Counted from the first letter of the stretch, positions 22,753 through 30,529 are shown. The stretch: 59,116 nucleotides of DNA from Oscillospiraceae bacterium (GCA_022793675.1 JAAWDH010000038.1:1-59116); one strand, 5' to 3'. Program-made: numbers and translations. The notes: generated by a model from the letters alone, not told the origin.

Positions 22753-24144
22753 TTATTTGTTAAATGCAGCGAAGGCTTTGTAGGTGGCGTAGATGTCGAT
22801 CTTGGAGGTCACCTCAAAAGGGGCGTGCATCGAAAGCACCGGCACGCCGATGTCGATGGTATCGACGTCCAGCTCGGCGATATAGGCTGCGACAGTGCCG
22901 CCGCCGCCCTGGTCGACCTTACCCAGCTCGGCTGTCTGCCAAAGGACGCCCGCGTCGTCAAGCATTTTGCGCACTTTGCCCATAAATTCGGCGGTGGCGT
23001 CGTTGGAGCCGCCCTTGCCGCGGGAGCCAGTGAACTTCATGATGGTGGTGCCATAGTTGATGAAGGGGGCGTTGCGTTTGTCGTGGACGTCGGCGAAGGT
23101 GGGGTCCATTGCCGCGCTGACGTCGGCGGAAAGGCACTTGGAAGCCGACAGCACAGTGCGTCCGGCGATGCCGTGGGCCGCGGCCATATCCTCGACCATG
23201 TATTTGAAGAAAGCGCCCAGCATACCGGTTGCGCCGACGCTGCCGATTTCCTCTTTATCGGCCATCAGGGCCATCATTGTCTTTTCGGGTGTGTCCGTAA
23301 GGTCAAGCAGCGCCCGCGCCGAGGTGTAAGCGCAGACCCGGTCGTCCTGGCCGTAGCCACCGACCATGCTGCGGTCGAGGCCGACGTCCTTGGCTTTGAA
23401 AGCGGGGACAATCTCCAGCTCTGCAGACAGGAAATCGGCTTCGGTGATGTTGTATTTTTCCATCAGGATGGCGGCGATGTTCATCTTGACTTTATCGCTG
23501 GCTTCATCGTCGCGGAAGGGCCGGGAACCGATCAGCAGGTTCAGCTCTTCGCCCTTGATAATCTCGCCGGCGGAGCGCTTCATCTGGTCGGCGGCCAGGT
23601 GGGGCAGCAGGTCGGTGACGCAGAACACCGGGTCGGACTCATCTTCACCGATGCAGACGTTGACCTTGGACTGGTCGGCCCGCACAATGACGCCATGGAG
23701 GGACAGCGGCATAGCTGCCCACTGGTATTTTTTGATGCCGCCGTAGTAGTGAGTCTTAAACAGCGCCAGGTCGCAGTCTTCATAAAGCGGTACCTGCTTC
23801 AGGTCGATGCGGGGGGAGTCGATATGGGAGGCCATCAGGTTGATGCCCTCGGAGAGGGGGGCTTTGCCGACAACGGCCATAATCAGGGCATGGTTGCGGT
23901 TGTTGAGGTAGATCCTGTCGCCGGGCTGGTATTTTTTTCCAGGCTCAAAGGGGACAAAACCCCTTTGCTCAGCCAGGACAATCAAGGTGCCGACGGCCTC
24001 GCGCTCGGTCTTGGAATCGTCCAGGAATAATTTGTAATCCTCGGCGAAGGCGTCTGCCGCGGCGATTTCCTCATCGGTCATCCGCAGTGCGCCGTTCTTC
24101 TTGTCCATAAAGAATTTGCTTTTGATTTCTTCTGCTGTCATCAT
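22753..24144 (-). CDS. M18-family aspartyl aminopeptidase-like metallopeptidase
   Basis: The 463-aa enzyme belongs to peptidase family M18. Metal ligands are visible in 'LMASHIDSPRIDLKQVPLYED' (His-x-Asp), 'GYGQDDRVCAY' (bridging Asp), 'MALMADKEEIGSVGATGM' (catalytic Glu-Glu) and 'VPVLSMHAPFEVTSKID' (His). It removes N-terminal, often acidic, residues from peptides in the cytoplasm. The start has AAGGAGTATC before two ATGs (24144/24141). It is the last gene of a minus-strand operon after the coaE-transglycosylase fusion, 55 bases downstream of it. Confidence 0.93.
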   Translation of the reverse strand: MMTAEEIKSKFFMDKKNGALRMTDEEIAAADAFAEDYKLFLDDSKTEREAVGTLIVLAEQRGFVPFEPGKKYQPGDRIYLNNRNHALIMAVVGKAPLSEGINLMASHIDSPRIDLKQVPLYEDCDLALFKTHYYGGIKKYQWAAMPLSLHGVIVRADQSKVNVCIGEDESDPVFCVTDLLPHLAADQMKRSAGEIIKGEELNLLIGSRPFRDDEASDKVKMNIAAILMEKYNITEADFLSAELEIVPAFKAKDVGLDRSMVGGYGQDDRVCAYTSARALLDLTDTPEKTMMALMADKEEIGSVGATGMLGAFFKYMVEDMAAAHGIAGRTVLSASKCLSADVSAAMDPTFADVHDKRNAPFINYGTTIMKFTGSRGKGGSNDATAEFMGKVRKMLDDAGVLWQTAELGKVDQGGGGTVAAYIAELDVDTIDIGVPVLSMHAPFEVTSKIDIYATYKAFAAFNK

Positions 24145-24199
24145 GATACTCCTTTATAAAAAATATTTATGAAAACCCGATACGGGATTTCAGACGGAG

Positions 24200-25381
24200 C
24201 TAGGGTTCCCCATAAAGCTTGCGGTAGACCTTGCGGGTTTGCAGGACATTGTCGACATACCGGCTGGTAGTGGGGAAGGGGATTTTGTCAAGGGTTTTGC
24301 CGTCTTTGCTGTACTCGCTGTCGGCGAGCCATCCCTCGACGCTGCCTGCGCCGGCGTGGTAGGCGGCGACGGCGGCCTTTTCGTCGCCGAAGCGGTCAAG
24401 AAGCAGCGACAGGAGCGCGCAGCCGCAGCGGATGTTCAGTTCCGGGTCAAGCATTTCGTTGAAGTCCTTGGCTTCCTCGTGCAGGCGGTAATGCACCCAG
24501 TCGTAAGCGTCGTTGGTGATCTGCATCAGCCCATAGGCCCCCACAGAGGAGACGGCCGCGGGGTCGAAACTGCTTTCGCAGCGGATAACGGCGTAAACAA
24601 GGCTTTCGTCAACGGAGAATTCTTTGGCGCAGGCGGTAACCGCGGCGCTGTATTTGCGGGGGTAGAGGGCGCGGTAAGCGACGGTATAGCCGCCGCCAAT
24701 AAGGCCGATGGTGCCTAAAATCAGCAGGAAGGCAATCAAGGTGGTCTTCAGCTCCTGGCTGAGGCGGCCGGGACGCTTTTTAAGCGCCGCCGCCAGCTCT
24801 GCGCCCTGTTTATAAAGGGCGTCTTCCGTGCTGTTGTTCGTCAGTACATAATCGCACCGCAGCGAATAGAAGGAGTCCTTGTGCTGGGCCTTCATCCGTG
24901 CGCGGGCCTGTTCTTCGGTAATGCCGTCGCGGCGCAGGATGCGCAGCAGGCGCAGCTCCTCGTCGGCAAGCACGGCGATTTTTTTGCCGCACATTTTGTC
25001 AACGCCGCTTTCAAGCAGCGTCGGGGCGTCAAGCAGGATCAAATGCCGGCCGTTTTCGGTGAACTCCGCAATCAGGCGGTTGATTTCGTCGGTAATAATA
25101 GGGTACATCACCCCGCCGAGCTTCTGGGTCTGTTCTGGGGAAGCAAAAGCGGCCGCAGCAAGGGCGCGCCGGTCAAGCGTCCCGTCGCCGGCGAGGATGG
25201 CAGGACCGAAAACGCCGGCAAGGCTTTGCAGGACCTCTGGCCGCTGCTGGAGGTCGCGGGCGAGCTGGTCGCAGTCGATAACCGCGAAGCCGGCGTCGGC
25301 AAAAGCTCGGGAAACGGTCGTCTTGCCTGCGCCGGTCTGGCCCGTCAGGCCAATGATTTTGGTTTTTTTGCTAACTGCCAA
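24200..25381 (-). CDS. coaE: Dephospho-CoA kinase fused to membrane-anchored lytic transglycosylase
   Basis: The 393-aa frame has two complete parts. Residues 1-200 are dephospho-CoA kinase: Walker A 'GLTGQTGAGKTTVS', 'VIDCDQLARDL', 'LLDAPTLLESGVDKM' and 'RRDGITEEQARARMKAQ'. After a hydrophobic helix (about residues 210-232, 'TLIAFLLILGTIGLIGGGYTVA') comes an SLT lytic transglycosylase: catalytic Glu in 'AVIRCESSFDPAAVSSVGAYGLMQIT', then 'NIRCGCALLSLLLDRFGDEKAAVAAYHAGAGSV'. The first would finish CoA synthesis inside the cell and the second cut peptidoglycan outside. The start TTG at 25381 is chosen because GGAGGG precedes it and CoaE homology begins there; ATGs at 25432 and 25417 lie in a hairpin. 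Confidence 0.9.
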   Translation of the reverse strand: MAVSKKTKIIGLTGQTGAGKTTVSRAFADAGFAVIDCDQLARDLQQRPEVLQSLAGVFGPAILAGDGTLDRRALAAAAFASPEQTQKLGGVMYPIITDEINRLIAEFTENGRHLILLDAPTLLESGVDKMCGKKIAVLADEELRLLRILRRDGITEEQARARMKAQHKDSFYSLRCDYVLTNNSTEDALYKQGAELAAALKKRPGRLSQELKTTLIAFLLILGTIGLIGGGYTVAYRALYPRKYSAAVTACAKEFSVDESLVYAVIRCESSFDPAAVSSVGAYGLMQITNDAYDWVHYRLHEEAKDFNEMLDPELNIRCGCALLSLLLDRFGDEKAAVAAYHAGAGSVEGWLADSEYSKDGKTLDKIPFPTTSRYVDNVLQTRKVYRKLYGEP

Positions 25382-25447
25382 AGGGCTTCCCTCCTTTTTG
25401 TGGGATACGGGGCGCATGAAGCTTTCTTTCAAAAAGCGCCCCGTTTC

Positions 25448-26458
25448 TTATAGCACTATTTCACGGAAAGCGGCGGCGCGGAGCAGGCGGTTGTAGACGG
25501 CAAGGCCGATGCCGCGTTTTGGGGGGCAGTGGACATAAACGGTTTCCGCCCCCAGCTCGTCGCAGCGCCGCAGCGCCGTGAACAGCTCCCGCGCTTGGGA
25601 CTCGGGGTCGCCTTGGCGGCCGAAAGGGACATGGAGGCCGGGGAGGCGGGGCAGCTCTTCGCGGCTGGCCATCACGGCGACGCCGCTGGCTGTATGGGCG
25701 GTGACAAATTCGGCGAAAGCCTCGGCGGTCCCCGTTACCAGCGTTACCTCGGCGGCGGGCGCATAGTGCCTGTATTTCATTCCCGGAGAGGCCGCCGCTT
25801 CGCCGTCGGCGAGCGGGTGCAGCACGCCGTCATCCACTTCCACCAAACAAAACTCGCGCAGGTCGTCCGCCGTGACCCCGCCGGGCCGCAGCAGCCGCAC
25901 GCTGTCCTCCCTGACGAGGATAACCGTCGATTCGACGCCGACCTCGCAGGGGCCGCCGTCTAAAATCATTGGGATACGCCCATCCATATCGGCGAGCATC
26001 TGGGCGGCGGTCGCTGGGCTAGGGGAACCGGAGCGGTTGCCGCTGGGGGCGGCGAGGGCGAGCCCGCTTTCCCGGATCAGGGCGGCCGCGGCAGGGTGGC
26101 TGGGCATCCTAATGCCGACGGTATCCAGCCCCGCCGTCACGCAGTCGGGCACGGTATCCCGCCTAGGCAGCACCATAGTCATCGCCCCCGGCCAGAAGGC
26201 TTTGGCGAGCTTATAGGCGAGCGCGGGCGGGTCTGCAAGCTGCGGCAGCGCCGAAAGCTCGGCAATATGGACAATCAGCGGGTTGTCCGACGGGCGGCCC
26301 TTGGCGGTGAAAATCCGTGCCACAGCTTCCGGGTCGGCGGCATTGGCCGCTAAGCCGTAGACCGTTTCGGTGGGCATCCCGACTATCTGCCCAGCCTGTA
26401 GGAGTGCCGCCGCCCGCTGAAGGCTGTCCGGGCTGACTGGCAGCAGCGCAGTTTCCAA
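25448..26458 (-). CDS. tsaC: L-threonylcarbamoyladenylate synthase (Sua5 type)
   Basis: The 336-aa protein has an N-terminal YrdC domain ('AGQIVGMPTETVYGLAANAADPEAVARIFTAKGRPSDNPLIVHIAE' region) and a C-terminal Sua5 domain ('SPGMKYRHYAP' linker motif). It makes threonylcarbamoyl-AMP from threonine, bicarbonate and ATP, the first step of the t6A modification at tRNA position 37. The length and the linker show it is the long Sua5 form rather than the short TsaC. It lies 22 bases after prfA, on the same strand, within the DUF951-prfA-tsaC-coaE-pep operon. Confidence 0.93.
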   Translation of the reverse strand: METALLPVSPDSLQRAAALLQAGQIVGMPTETVYGLAANAADPEAVARIFTAKGRPSDNPLIVHIAELSALPQLADPPALAYKLAKAFWPGAMTMVLPRRDTVPDCVTAGLDTVGIRMPSHPAAAALIRESGLALAAPSGNRSGSPSPATAAQMLADMDGRIPMILDGGPCEVGVESTVILVREDSVRLLRPGGVTADDLREFCLVEVDDGVLHPLADGEAAASPGMKYRHYAPAAEVTLVTGTAEAFAEFVTAHTASGVAVMASREELPRLPGLHVPFGRQGDPESQARELFTALRRCDELGAETVYVHCPPKRGIGLAVYNRLLRAAAFREIVL

Positions 26459-26479
26459 AACCTCATCATCCTATCTATC

Positions 26480-27553
26480 TTACATTTCCTGGGCTGCCAG
26501 GCGTTTGGTCTGGTCAGCCGTAATCAGCGCGTCGATAATTTCGTCCATCGCGCCGTTCATAAAGTCGTCCAGCCGGTAAATAGTCAGCCCAATACGGTGG
26601 TCGCTGACCCGGCCCTGGGGGAAATTATAGGTGCGGATACGCTCGGAGCGGTCGCCGGTGCCGACCTGGCTTTTGCGGTCGGCGGCGATTGCGGCGTTCT
26701 GGGCCGAAACCAGCTGGTCGTAAAGCCGGCTGCGCAGCACCTTCATCGCCTTTTCCTTGTTGCGGCCCTGGCTGCGCTCGTCCTGGCATTCGACCACCAT
26801 GCCGGTGGGCAGGTGGGTAATACGGATCGCAGAATCCGTTTTATTGATATGCTGGCCGCCTGCGCCGCTGGCGCGGAAGGTATCGACCTGTAAATCGCCA
26901 GGGTTTATTTCCAACTCGACCTCATCGGCTTCGGGCAGCACGGCCACCGTCACCGTGGAGGTATGGATCCGGCCCTGGGTTTCGGTTTCAGGCACGCGCT
27001 GTACCCGGTGCACCCCCGACTCGAACTTCAGCCGGGAATAGGCCCCCTCGCCGTCGATAGAAAAACTGATTTCCTTATAGCCGCCAAGCTCGGTGGGGTT
27101 TGCGCTGAGCACTTCCAGCTTCCAACGCCTTGTTTCGGCATACATCGCATACATCCTGAACAATGAATTGACAAAAAGCGCTGCTTCTTCGCCGCCTGCG
27201 CCGCCGCGGATCTCTACAATCACGTTCTTATCATCATTGGGGTCGCGGGGGAGCAGCAGCAGCTTGATTTCCTCGGCCAGCGCCTCCAGCTTTTCCTTGG
27301 CGGCGGCAAGCTCATCCTGTAAAAGCTCGCGGAAATCCTTGTCCTGCCCGCCGTCGTCAAGCAGGGCCTTGGCCTCGTTCAGGTCGTCGTTTGTTTTTTT
27401 ATAGCAGCGGATTTTCTCCGCCAGCGGGGCGAGGTTTTTATATTCCCGCATCAGGTCGCGGTAGCGGGCGTTATCGCTGATGACGGCGGGGTCCATCAGC
27501 ATCTGGTTCAGTTCGTCGTAGCGCTGTTCGACCAAAAGCAATCTCTCCAGCAT
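26480..27553 (-). CDS. prfA: Peptide chain release factor 1
   Basis: The 357-aa protein is RF1: the PxT-type recognition motif is in '[19 protein letters not shown]' and the GGQ loop in '[23 protein letters not shown]'. It releases completed peptides at UAA and UAG. The protein is full length and starts '[19 protein letters not shown]'. It is followed by tsaC with a 22-base gap. The methyltransferase gene prmC, often adjacent in Firmicutes, is not present between prfA and tsaC, so the glutamine methylation enzyme must be encoded elsewhere. Confidence 0.95.
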   Translation of the reverse strand: MLERLLLVEQRYDELNQMLMDPAVISDNARYRDLMREYKNLAPLAEKIRCYKKTNDDLNEAKALLDDGGQDKDFRELLQDELAAAKEKLEALAEEIKLLLLPRDPNDDKNVIVEIRGGAGGEEAALFVNSLFRMYAMYAETRRWKLEVLSANPTELGGYKEISFSIDGEGAYSRLKFESGVHRVQRVPETETQGRIHTSTVTVAVLPEADEVELEINPGDLQVDTFRASGAGGQHINKTDSAIRITHLPTGMVVECQDERSQGRNKEKAMKVLRSRLYDQLVSAQNAAIAADRKSQVGTGDRSERIRTYNFPQGRVSDHRIGLTIYRLDDFMNGAMDEIIDALITADQTKRLAAQEM

Positions 27554-27598
27554 CCAATACCACCTTTTTATCTTTTGTAACAGGCGCTAAAGCGCGCC

Positions 27599-27787
27599 CT
27601 AAGCCGGCTCTTTGGGCAGGACCCGGCGGATGCCCTTTTCGGCCTTTGACCGGGGGAGCATCACTTCATGGCCGCATTTCTCGCAGCGCAGCTTGAAATC
27701 CATCCCCACCCGCAGCACCAAAAAGCGGTTGTTTCCGCAGGGGTGGTTCTTTTTCATCACGAGGATATCGCCGACTGAAATGTTCAT
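27599..27787 (-). CDS. DUF951 family protein
   Basis: The 62-aa product is a near-perfect DUF951 protein: 'VGDILVMKKNHPCGNNRFLVLRVGMDFKLRCEKCGHEVMLPR' with the Cys-x2-Cys pair in 'RCEKCGHE'. Members are about 60-70 aa, often next to prfA or ssb, and their function is unknown; the motif suggests zinc binding. It probably starts the prfA operon and is preceded by an AAAACC-spaced start with TGAGGTTTTAGG upstream on the minus strand. Confidence 0.9.
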   Translation of the reverse strand: MNISVGDILVMKKNHPCGNNRFLVLRVGMDFKLRCEKCGHEVMLPRSKAEKGIRRVLPKEPA

Positions 27788-27863
27788 CCTAAAACCTCAC
27801 TGATTCCCGTTTGTTCCGGCGGCGCGAAACGCCTTCGCGCCCCTTTGTCTTATAGTATACCAC

Positions 27864-27883
27864 ATTTCCAGGATTTTGCAAGC
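27864..27883. repeat. Short direct repeat, left copy
   Basis: ATTTCCAGGATTTTGCAAGC here and ATTTCCAGGGTTTTGCAAGC at 29385-29404 differ by one base and bracket three XRE genes. Confidence 0.5.
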
Positions 27884-27910
27884 GGCCACAGCTGAAATAT
27901 CCGCCAGAAA

Positions 27911-27950
27911 TAATAAGGATAGGACGCCCGCAGGCATCCTATCCGCAACA
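27911..27950. terminator. Hairpin GGATAGGA/TCCTATCC
   Basis: GGATAGGA (27917-27924) pairs with TCCTATCC (27937-27944), flanked by AT-rich sequence, at the left edge of the low-GC island. Confidence 0.5.
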
Positions 27951-28063
27951 ATTATTTTCTGCAATTCACATTATACAATCGGAAGTTCAAATTTTAGTCG
28001 AAATACCACTTGCCATTGGAAAAAATTCAGCGTATAATAATAGCGGGCAAGCTATAAAGCAGC

Positions 28064-28324
28064 TCATTCTTCGTCAGTTTCGTCTTCAAACGAGTAGTCG
28101 TTCAATTCGTCGAAATCCAGAAATTCCGCTGCTGTCATACTAAATGCGATTGCAATCTTATGCAAAGTTTTTATTCGAGGGTTCAATGTTTTTCTGTTTA
28201 CGATATTATCTAAGGTAGACTGGCTGACGCCGCTCATTTGGGCGAGCTGGTATATGGTAATGCCGCGCCTGCCGCATAGTGACAGTATTCTATTGATTAA
28301 AATCCCTGAATACTTGTCGTCCAT
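28064..28324 (-). CDS. XRE-family transcriptional regulator
   Basis: The 86-aa protein is a compact Cro-like regulator: 'LINRILSLCGRRGITIYQLAQMSGVSQSTLDNIVNRKTLNPRIKTLHKIAIAF' spans the helix-turn-helix domain at residues 9-61, followed by an acidic tail 'FEDETDEE'. The ATG at 28324 follows AAAAAGGAC; a longer frame starting at 28405 overlaps the neighbouring gene and is unlikely. It is 38 bases after another XRE gene on the same strand, and the two probably share a transcript. Confidence 0.83.
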   Translation of the reverse strand: MDDKYSGILINRILSLCGRRGITIYQLAQMSGVSQSTLDNIVNRKTLNPRIKTLHKIAIAFSMTAAEFLDFDELNDYSFEDETDEE

Positions 28325-28361
28325 TGTCGAGTCCTTTTTCCCGCTATTGGAAAAGCAGCCG

Positions 28362-28709
28362 TTACTGCTCTGTTTCGTCAAAATATGTTTCGGCAATAGC
28401 TTCAAATATAGCCACTAGGCGGCGCACATCTTTGTCGTCACGGTTGGCCAGCATGGTTTCTAAACGGCAAAGCAGCGGAAGCTGTTCGACGCTGCCAAAA
28501 AGGGCGGTATGGGCATTGACATTCAAAAGCTGGCAAAGTTCTGCAAAACGGTCAAGCCGGATTCCAGAATTGCCCAGTTCCAGGTCTGCAATAAATTGAG
28601 CGGACAATTCCATTTTCTCCGCCAATCGTTCACGTGTCCAGCCTTTTGCTTCTCTGGCTTCACGGAACAGTTGACCCATCTTTACATTTTGGGGATTCTT
28701 CTTTTTCAT
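28362..28709 (-). CDS. XRE-family transcriptional regulator
   Basis: The 115-aa protein has a helix-turn-helix in 'MGQLFREAREAKGWTRERLAEKMELSAQFIADLELGNSGIRLDRFAELCQLLNV' (about residues 11-64) and a helical C-terminus ('LLCRLETMLANRDDKDVRRLVAIFEAIAETYFD'). It resembles the two-segment phage-type repressors. The ATG at 28709 follows TTAGGTGCAG. It precedes a second XRE gene on the minus strand. The surrounding DNA is AT-rich, and no metabolic target gene is near. Confidence 0.83.
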   Translation of the reverse strand: MKKKNPQNVKMGQLFREAREAKGWTRERLAEKMELSAQFIADLELGNSGIRLDRFAELCQLLNVNAHTALFGSVEQLPLLCRLETMLANRDDKDVRRLVAIFEAIAETYFDETEQ

Positions 28710-28966
28710 ATCACTGCACCTAACGTCTATACTTTCACACATAAATCATACCTCAAAACAGCAGGTTTGAACATAAGATTTGAGCACCCAATTTTTTTAG
28801 GAGCAAATGGAAAAGAGCCAATGATAGCAAGCCCAAATATAAATAACTTTTGGAGGTATTCCCATGAAAAAGTGATATGTAATTGGCGTTTAGTCAAAAA
28901 ACATAAAGGATGGAATGCCCATAGACGCTCCATCCTCAACTTATTTTACAATTTATATTATTGTTA

Positions 28967-29239
28967 TCACATATTTTTTGACGTATTATTTGACAGCAAG
29001 GTCGTATTAAGCAAATCGCCTGCCCGCACCCCTAAAGCATCGGCAATATTGTACAGTACCTCCAGCGAAAAGGGGCGCACAATGTTTGGGGCCTCTATAG
29101 AACTCAAATGGGAGCGGCTAATCTTTGCTTTTTCTGCTAACTTTTCTTGCGACAGCCCCTGCATTTTCCGAAGGCTTGCTATTACTAACCCTAATTCAAT
29201 AAATCGATCTCTGTTGCAAAACTCGACTTCCTTACTCAT
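28967..29239 (-). CDS. XRE-family transcriptional regulator
   Basis: The 90-aa protein carries one helix-turn-helix ('LGLVIASLRKMQGLSQEKLAEKAKISRSHLSSIEAPNIVRPFSLEVLYNIADALGVRAGDLL', about residues 17-78) and little else. It is typical of minimal repressors of mobile islands. The 255 bases between it and the next XRE gene downstream are AT-rich with no convincing gene. It shares no operator sequence that I could recognise with its neighbours. Confidence 0.83.
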   Translation of the reverse strand: MSKEVEFCNRDRFIELGLVIASLRKMQGLSQEKLAEKAKISRSHLSSIEAPNIVRPFSLEVLYNIADALGVRAGDLLNTTLLSNNTSKNM

Positions 29240-29444
29240 ACCTCACTCTTCCCGCACCTTTTATATACCCTATTATAAGCCCTATGAATTTATATTTCAG
29301 TATTTGTTGTTGAGCTATTGACTATTATTTTGAGCAAGAGTATAATATAAAATGCGCCTGACTTATAACACAACCTTCGTCACCATTTCCAGGGTTTTGC
29401 AAGCCAGCAAAGCTGGATTTGTGATTTGTAATTATCCGAAAGGC
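29240..29444. promoter_or_regulatory. AT-rich intergenic DNA with plus-strand promoter
   Basis: TTGACT (29318-29323), 17 bp, TATAAT (29341-29346) is a near-consensus plus-strand promoter. The first ATG, at 29352, would be at the transcript start and opens a 57-codon frame to 29525 of low protein likeness. ATTATA at 29271-29276 may be the minus-strand -10 for the XRE gene at 28967-29239. Confidence 0.4.
29385..29404. repeat. Short direct repeat, right copy
   Basis: One-mismatch copy of the 20-mer at 27864-27883. Confidence 0.5.
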
Positions 29445-29526
29445 AAATATCACTTTTTTAGAGTGATATTTTTTCAAATATATCACTCTAAAACGATTGA
29501 CATTCCTCAAAACCTTATGTTATAAT
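29445..29526 (+). promoter_or_regulatory. Perfect inverted-repeat operator and plus-strand promoter
   Basis: TTTTAGAGTGATAT (29456-29469) and ATATCACTCTAAAA (29480-29493) form a perfect 14-bp inverted repeat with a 10-bp spacer; an extra half-site AAATATCAC precedes it. TTGACA (29497-29502), 18 bp, TATAAT (29521-29526) follows at once and points into the 3' end of the XRE gene at 29560-29883, that is, antisense to it. Confidence 0.6.
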
Positions 29527-29528
29527 AG

Positions 29529-29557
29529 AAAAAACGCACCTTGATTTGAAGGTGCGC
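29529..29557 (-). terminator. Terminator of XRE gene
   Basis: On the minus strand CGCACCTT and AAGGTGCG form a stem followed by TTTTTTC, right after the stop codon of the XRE gene. Confidence 0.7.
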
Positions 29558-29559
29558 CC

Positions 29560-29883
29560 TTATTCCGATTTTTTATTCAGTCGTTCTATTATCAATAAAA
29601 TGGCCTCTAAATCTTCGTCTGGCAGGTCTTTGATACCATCCACGATTTTCTTAGCGAGCAATGGATTTTTGAATTCTGTTTCTTCATCAAAAAAATCGCG
29701 TGGGGTTACCCCAAGTACCTCAATCAGATAAAGTAATTCCGACACAGATGGCTGTGAATGTCCCATCACGATATTATGGATGTAATTCTTGCTATGCCCA
29801 GTATCATAGCTTAATCGATATTCCGAGAGCCCTTTCTTTATTCGCAGTTCAGTGATTTTCCGTCGTACATAATCAATATCCAT
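29560..29883 (-). CDS. XRE-family regulator of the paired module (copy B)
   Basis: The 107-aa protein has a helix-turn-helix ('VRRKITELRIKKGLSEYRLSYDTGHSKNYIHNIVMGHSQPSVSELLYLIEVLGVTPRDFF', residues 6-66) and a C-terminal helix 'PDEDLEAILLIIERLNKKSE'. It diverges from the 127-aa gene at 30036, as the XRE gene at 12624 diverges from the 121-aa paralogue. AGTGATAT-type sites occur both behind it (29445-29493) and in the divergent promoter (29970-29986), which fits autoregulation by this protein. Confidence 0.85.
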   Translation of the reverse strand: MDIDYVRRKITELRIKKGLSEYRLSYDTGHSKNYIHNIVMGHSQPSVSELLYLIEVLGVTPRDFFDEETEFKNPLLAKKIVDGIKDLPDEDLEAILLIIERLNKKSE

Positions 29884-29941
29884 TAGCCCATCCCCCTATG
29901 CTGCCCTTTTATTGTACGCATAATCAGGGTGGAATAGTCAC

Positions 29942-29986
29942 TTAACAGGTGCATATTTTTAGCCATATATCACTCTTATAAAGTGA
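29942..29986. promoter_or_regulatory. Operator in the divergent promoter region of module B
   Basis: TCACT-N7-AGTGA (29970-29986) is an inverted repeat sharing the AGTGA core of the operator at 29456-29493. TTAACA (29942-29947), 17 bp, ATATAT (29965-29970) is a possible plus-strand promoter overlapped by it. Confidence 0.45.
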
Positions 29987-30035
29987 ATTTGGGATAAAAC
30001 TGTATTCTGAAAAAATCTAAACGGAGGGTATCCCC

Positions 30036-30419
30036 ATGAAAAAGAAACTGGACGCACTCTACAAGGCATTTGAAAGCTACATCAAAGGACAGCCGCATTT
30101 CGATATCCTTTATTCGGAAAAATACGGTTATGTCTGGATTTCATTCGACAGCGGTGTGATGGAAATGCTTGACACCCCGGAAAGAATGCTGGAACGGCTC
30201 TGCTATGATCTTATCAATGACGTGGTCTTTTCCCCTGATAACCTGATGGTGCACGATGACTTTATCCTGACAGAATACGAGAAAACCGAGGTGTGCCGAC
30301 GCCTTGCAGAAATCTTGAAGGTGATAGAAGGCAAGGAAAAGGACTATTATCTTGGTAAAATCTATGGCTACTTTATAAAATATCAGTGGCCTGAATGGCT
30401 CGATGAGCGGAGGAAGTAG
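30036..30419 (+). CDS. Conserved 127-aa protein of XRE-linked module (copy B)
   Basis: Function not recognised. It is paralogous to the 121-aa protein at 12104-12469: shared blocks are 'FESYI', 'YSEKYGYVWIS', 'TPERMLERLCYDLINDVVFSPDN' and 'CRRLAEILKVIE'. The C-terminus ends 'IKYQWPEWLDERRK'. No signal peptide, membrane helix or metal site is visible. The ATG follows AAACGGAGGGTATCC, the same leader as copy A (GGAGGTATCC). It diverges from an XRE gene across an AGTGA-type operator. The two copies argue for a transferable two-gene unit. Confidence 0.72.
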   Translation: MKKKLDALYKAFESYIKGQPHFDILYSEKYGYVWISFDSGVMEMLDTPERMLERLCYDLINDVVFSPDNLMVHDDFILTEYEKTEVCRRLAEILKVIEGKEKDYYLGKIYGYFIKYQWPEWLDERRK

Positions 30420-30441
30420 GCTTGCTGCCTCCGGCAAAAAG

Positions 30442-30475
30442 AAAAAGCTGCCTAGTTTTGCATCGGCAGCTTTTA
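30442..30475 (+). terminator. Terminator of the 127-aa gene
   Basis: AAAAGCTGCC (30443-30452) pairs with GGCAGCTTTT (30465-30474). Confidence 0.7.
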
Positions 30476-30500
30476 GGGAAAATTTGGCAGTAATTTTTTA

Positions 30501-30529
30501 TTGACAAATTTTGCAGGATATGATACAAT
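30501..30529 (+). promoter_or_regulatory. Toxin-mRNA promoter, type I TA copy 1
   Basis: TTGACA (30501-30506), 17 bp, TACAAT (30524-30529). The transcript would begin near 30536 with ACATAAGGCGTG. Confidence 0.75.

Noticed and set aside
22579-24030. 483-codon plus-strand frame over the M18 peptidase
   Set aside because: Antisense to a well-conserved metallopeptidase; Gly/His/Val-rich composition, no ribosome-binding site.
25411-25443. Terminator between tsaC and coaE
   Set aside because: GGGGCGC/GCGCCCC is a stem, but no T-tract follows on the minus strand, so it more likely lies within the operon as a hairpin before the coaE start.
28509-29321. 270-codon plus-strand frame across two XRE genes
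   Set aside because: Antisense to two clear helix-turn-helix genes, with no recognisable protein features.
29352-29525. 57-codon plus-strand ORF downstream of the promoter at 29318
   Set aside because: It would be leaderless and runs through the operator repeats; composition does not look like a protein. The promoter itself is kept as an observation.
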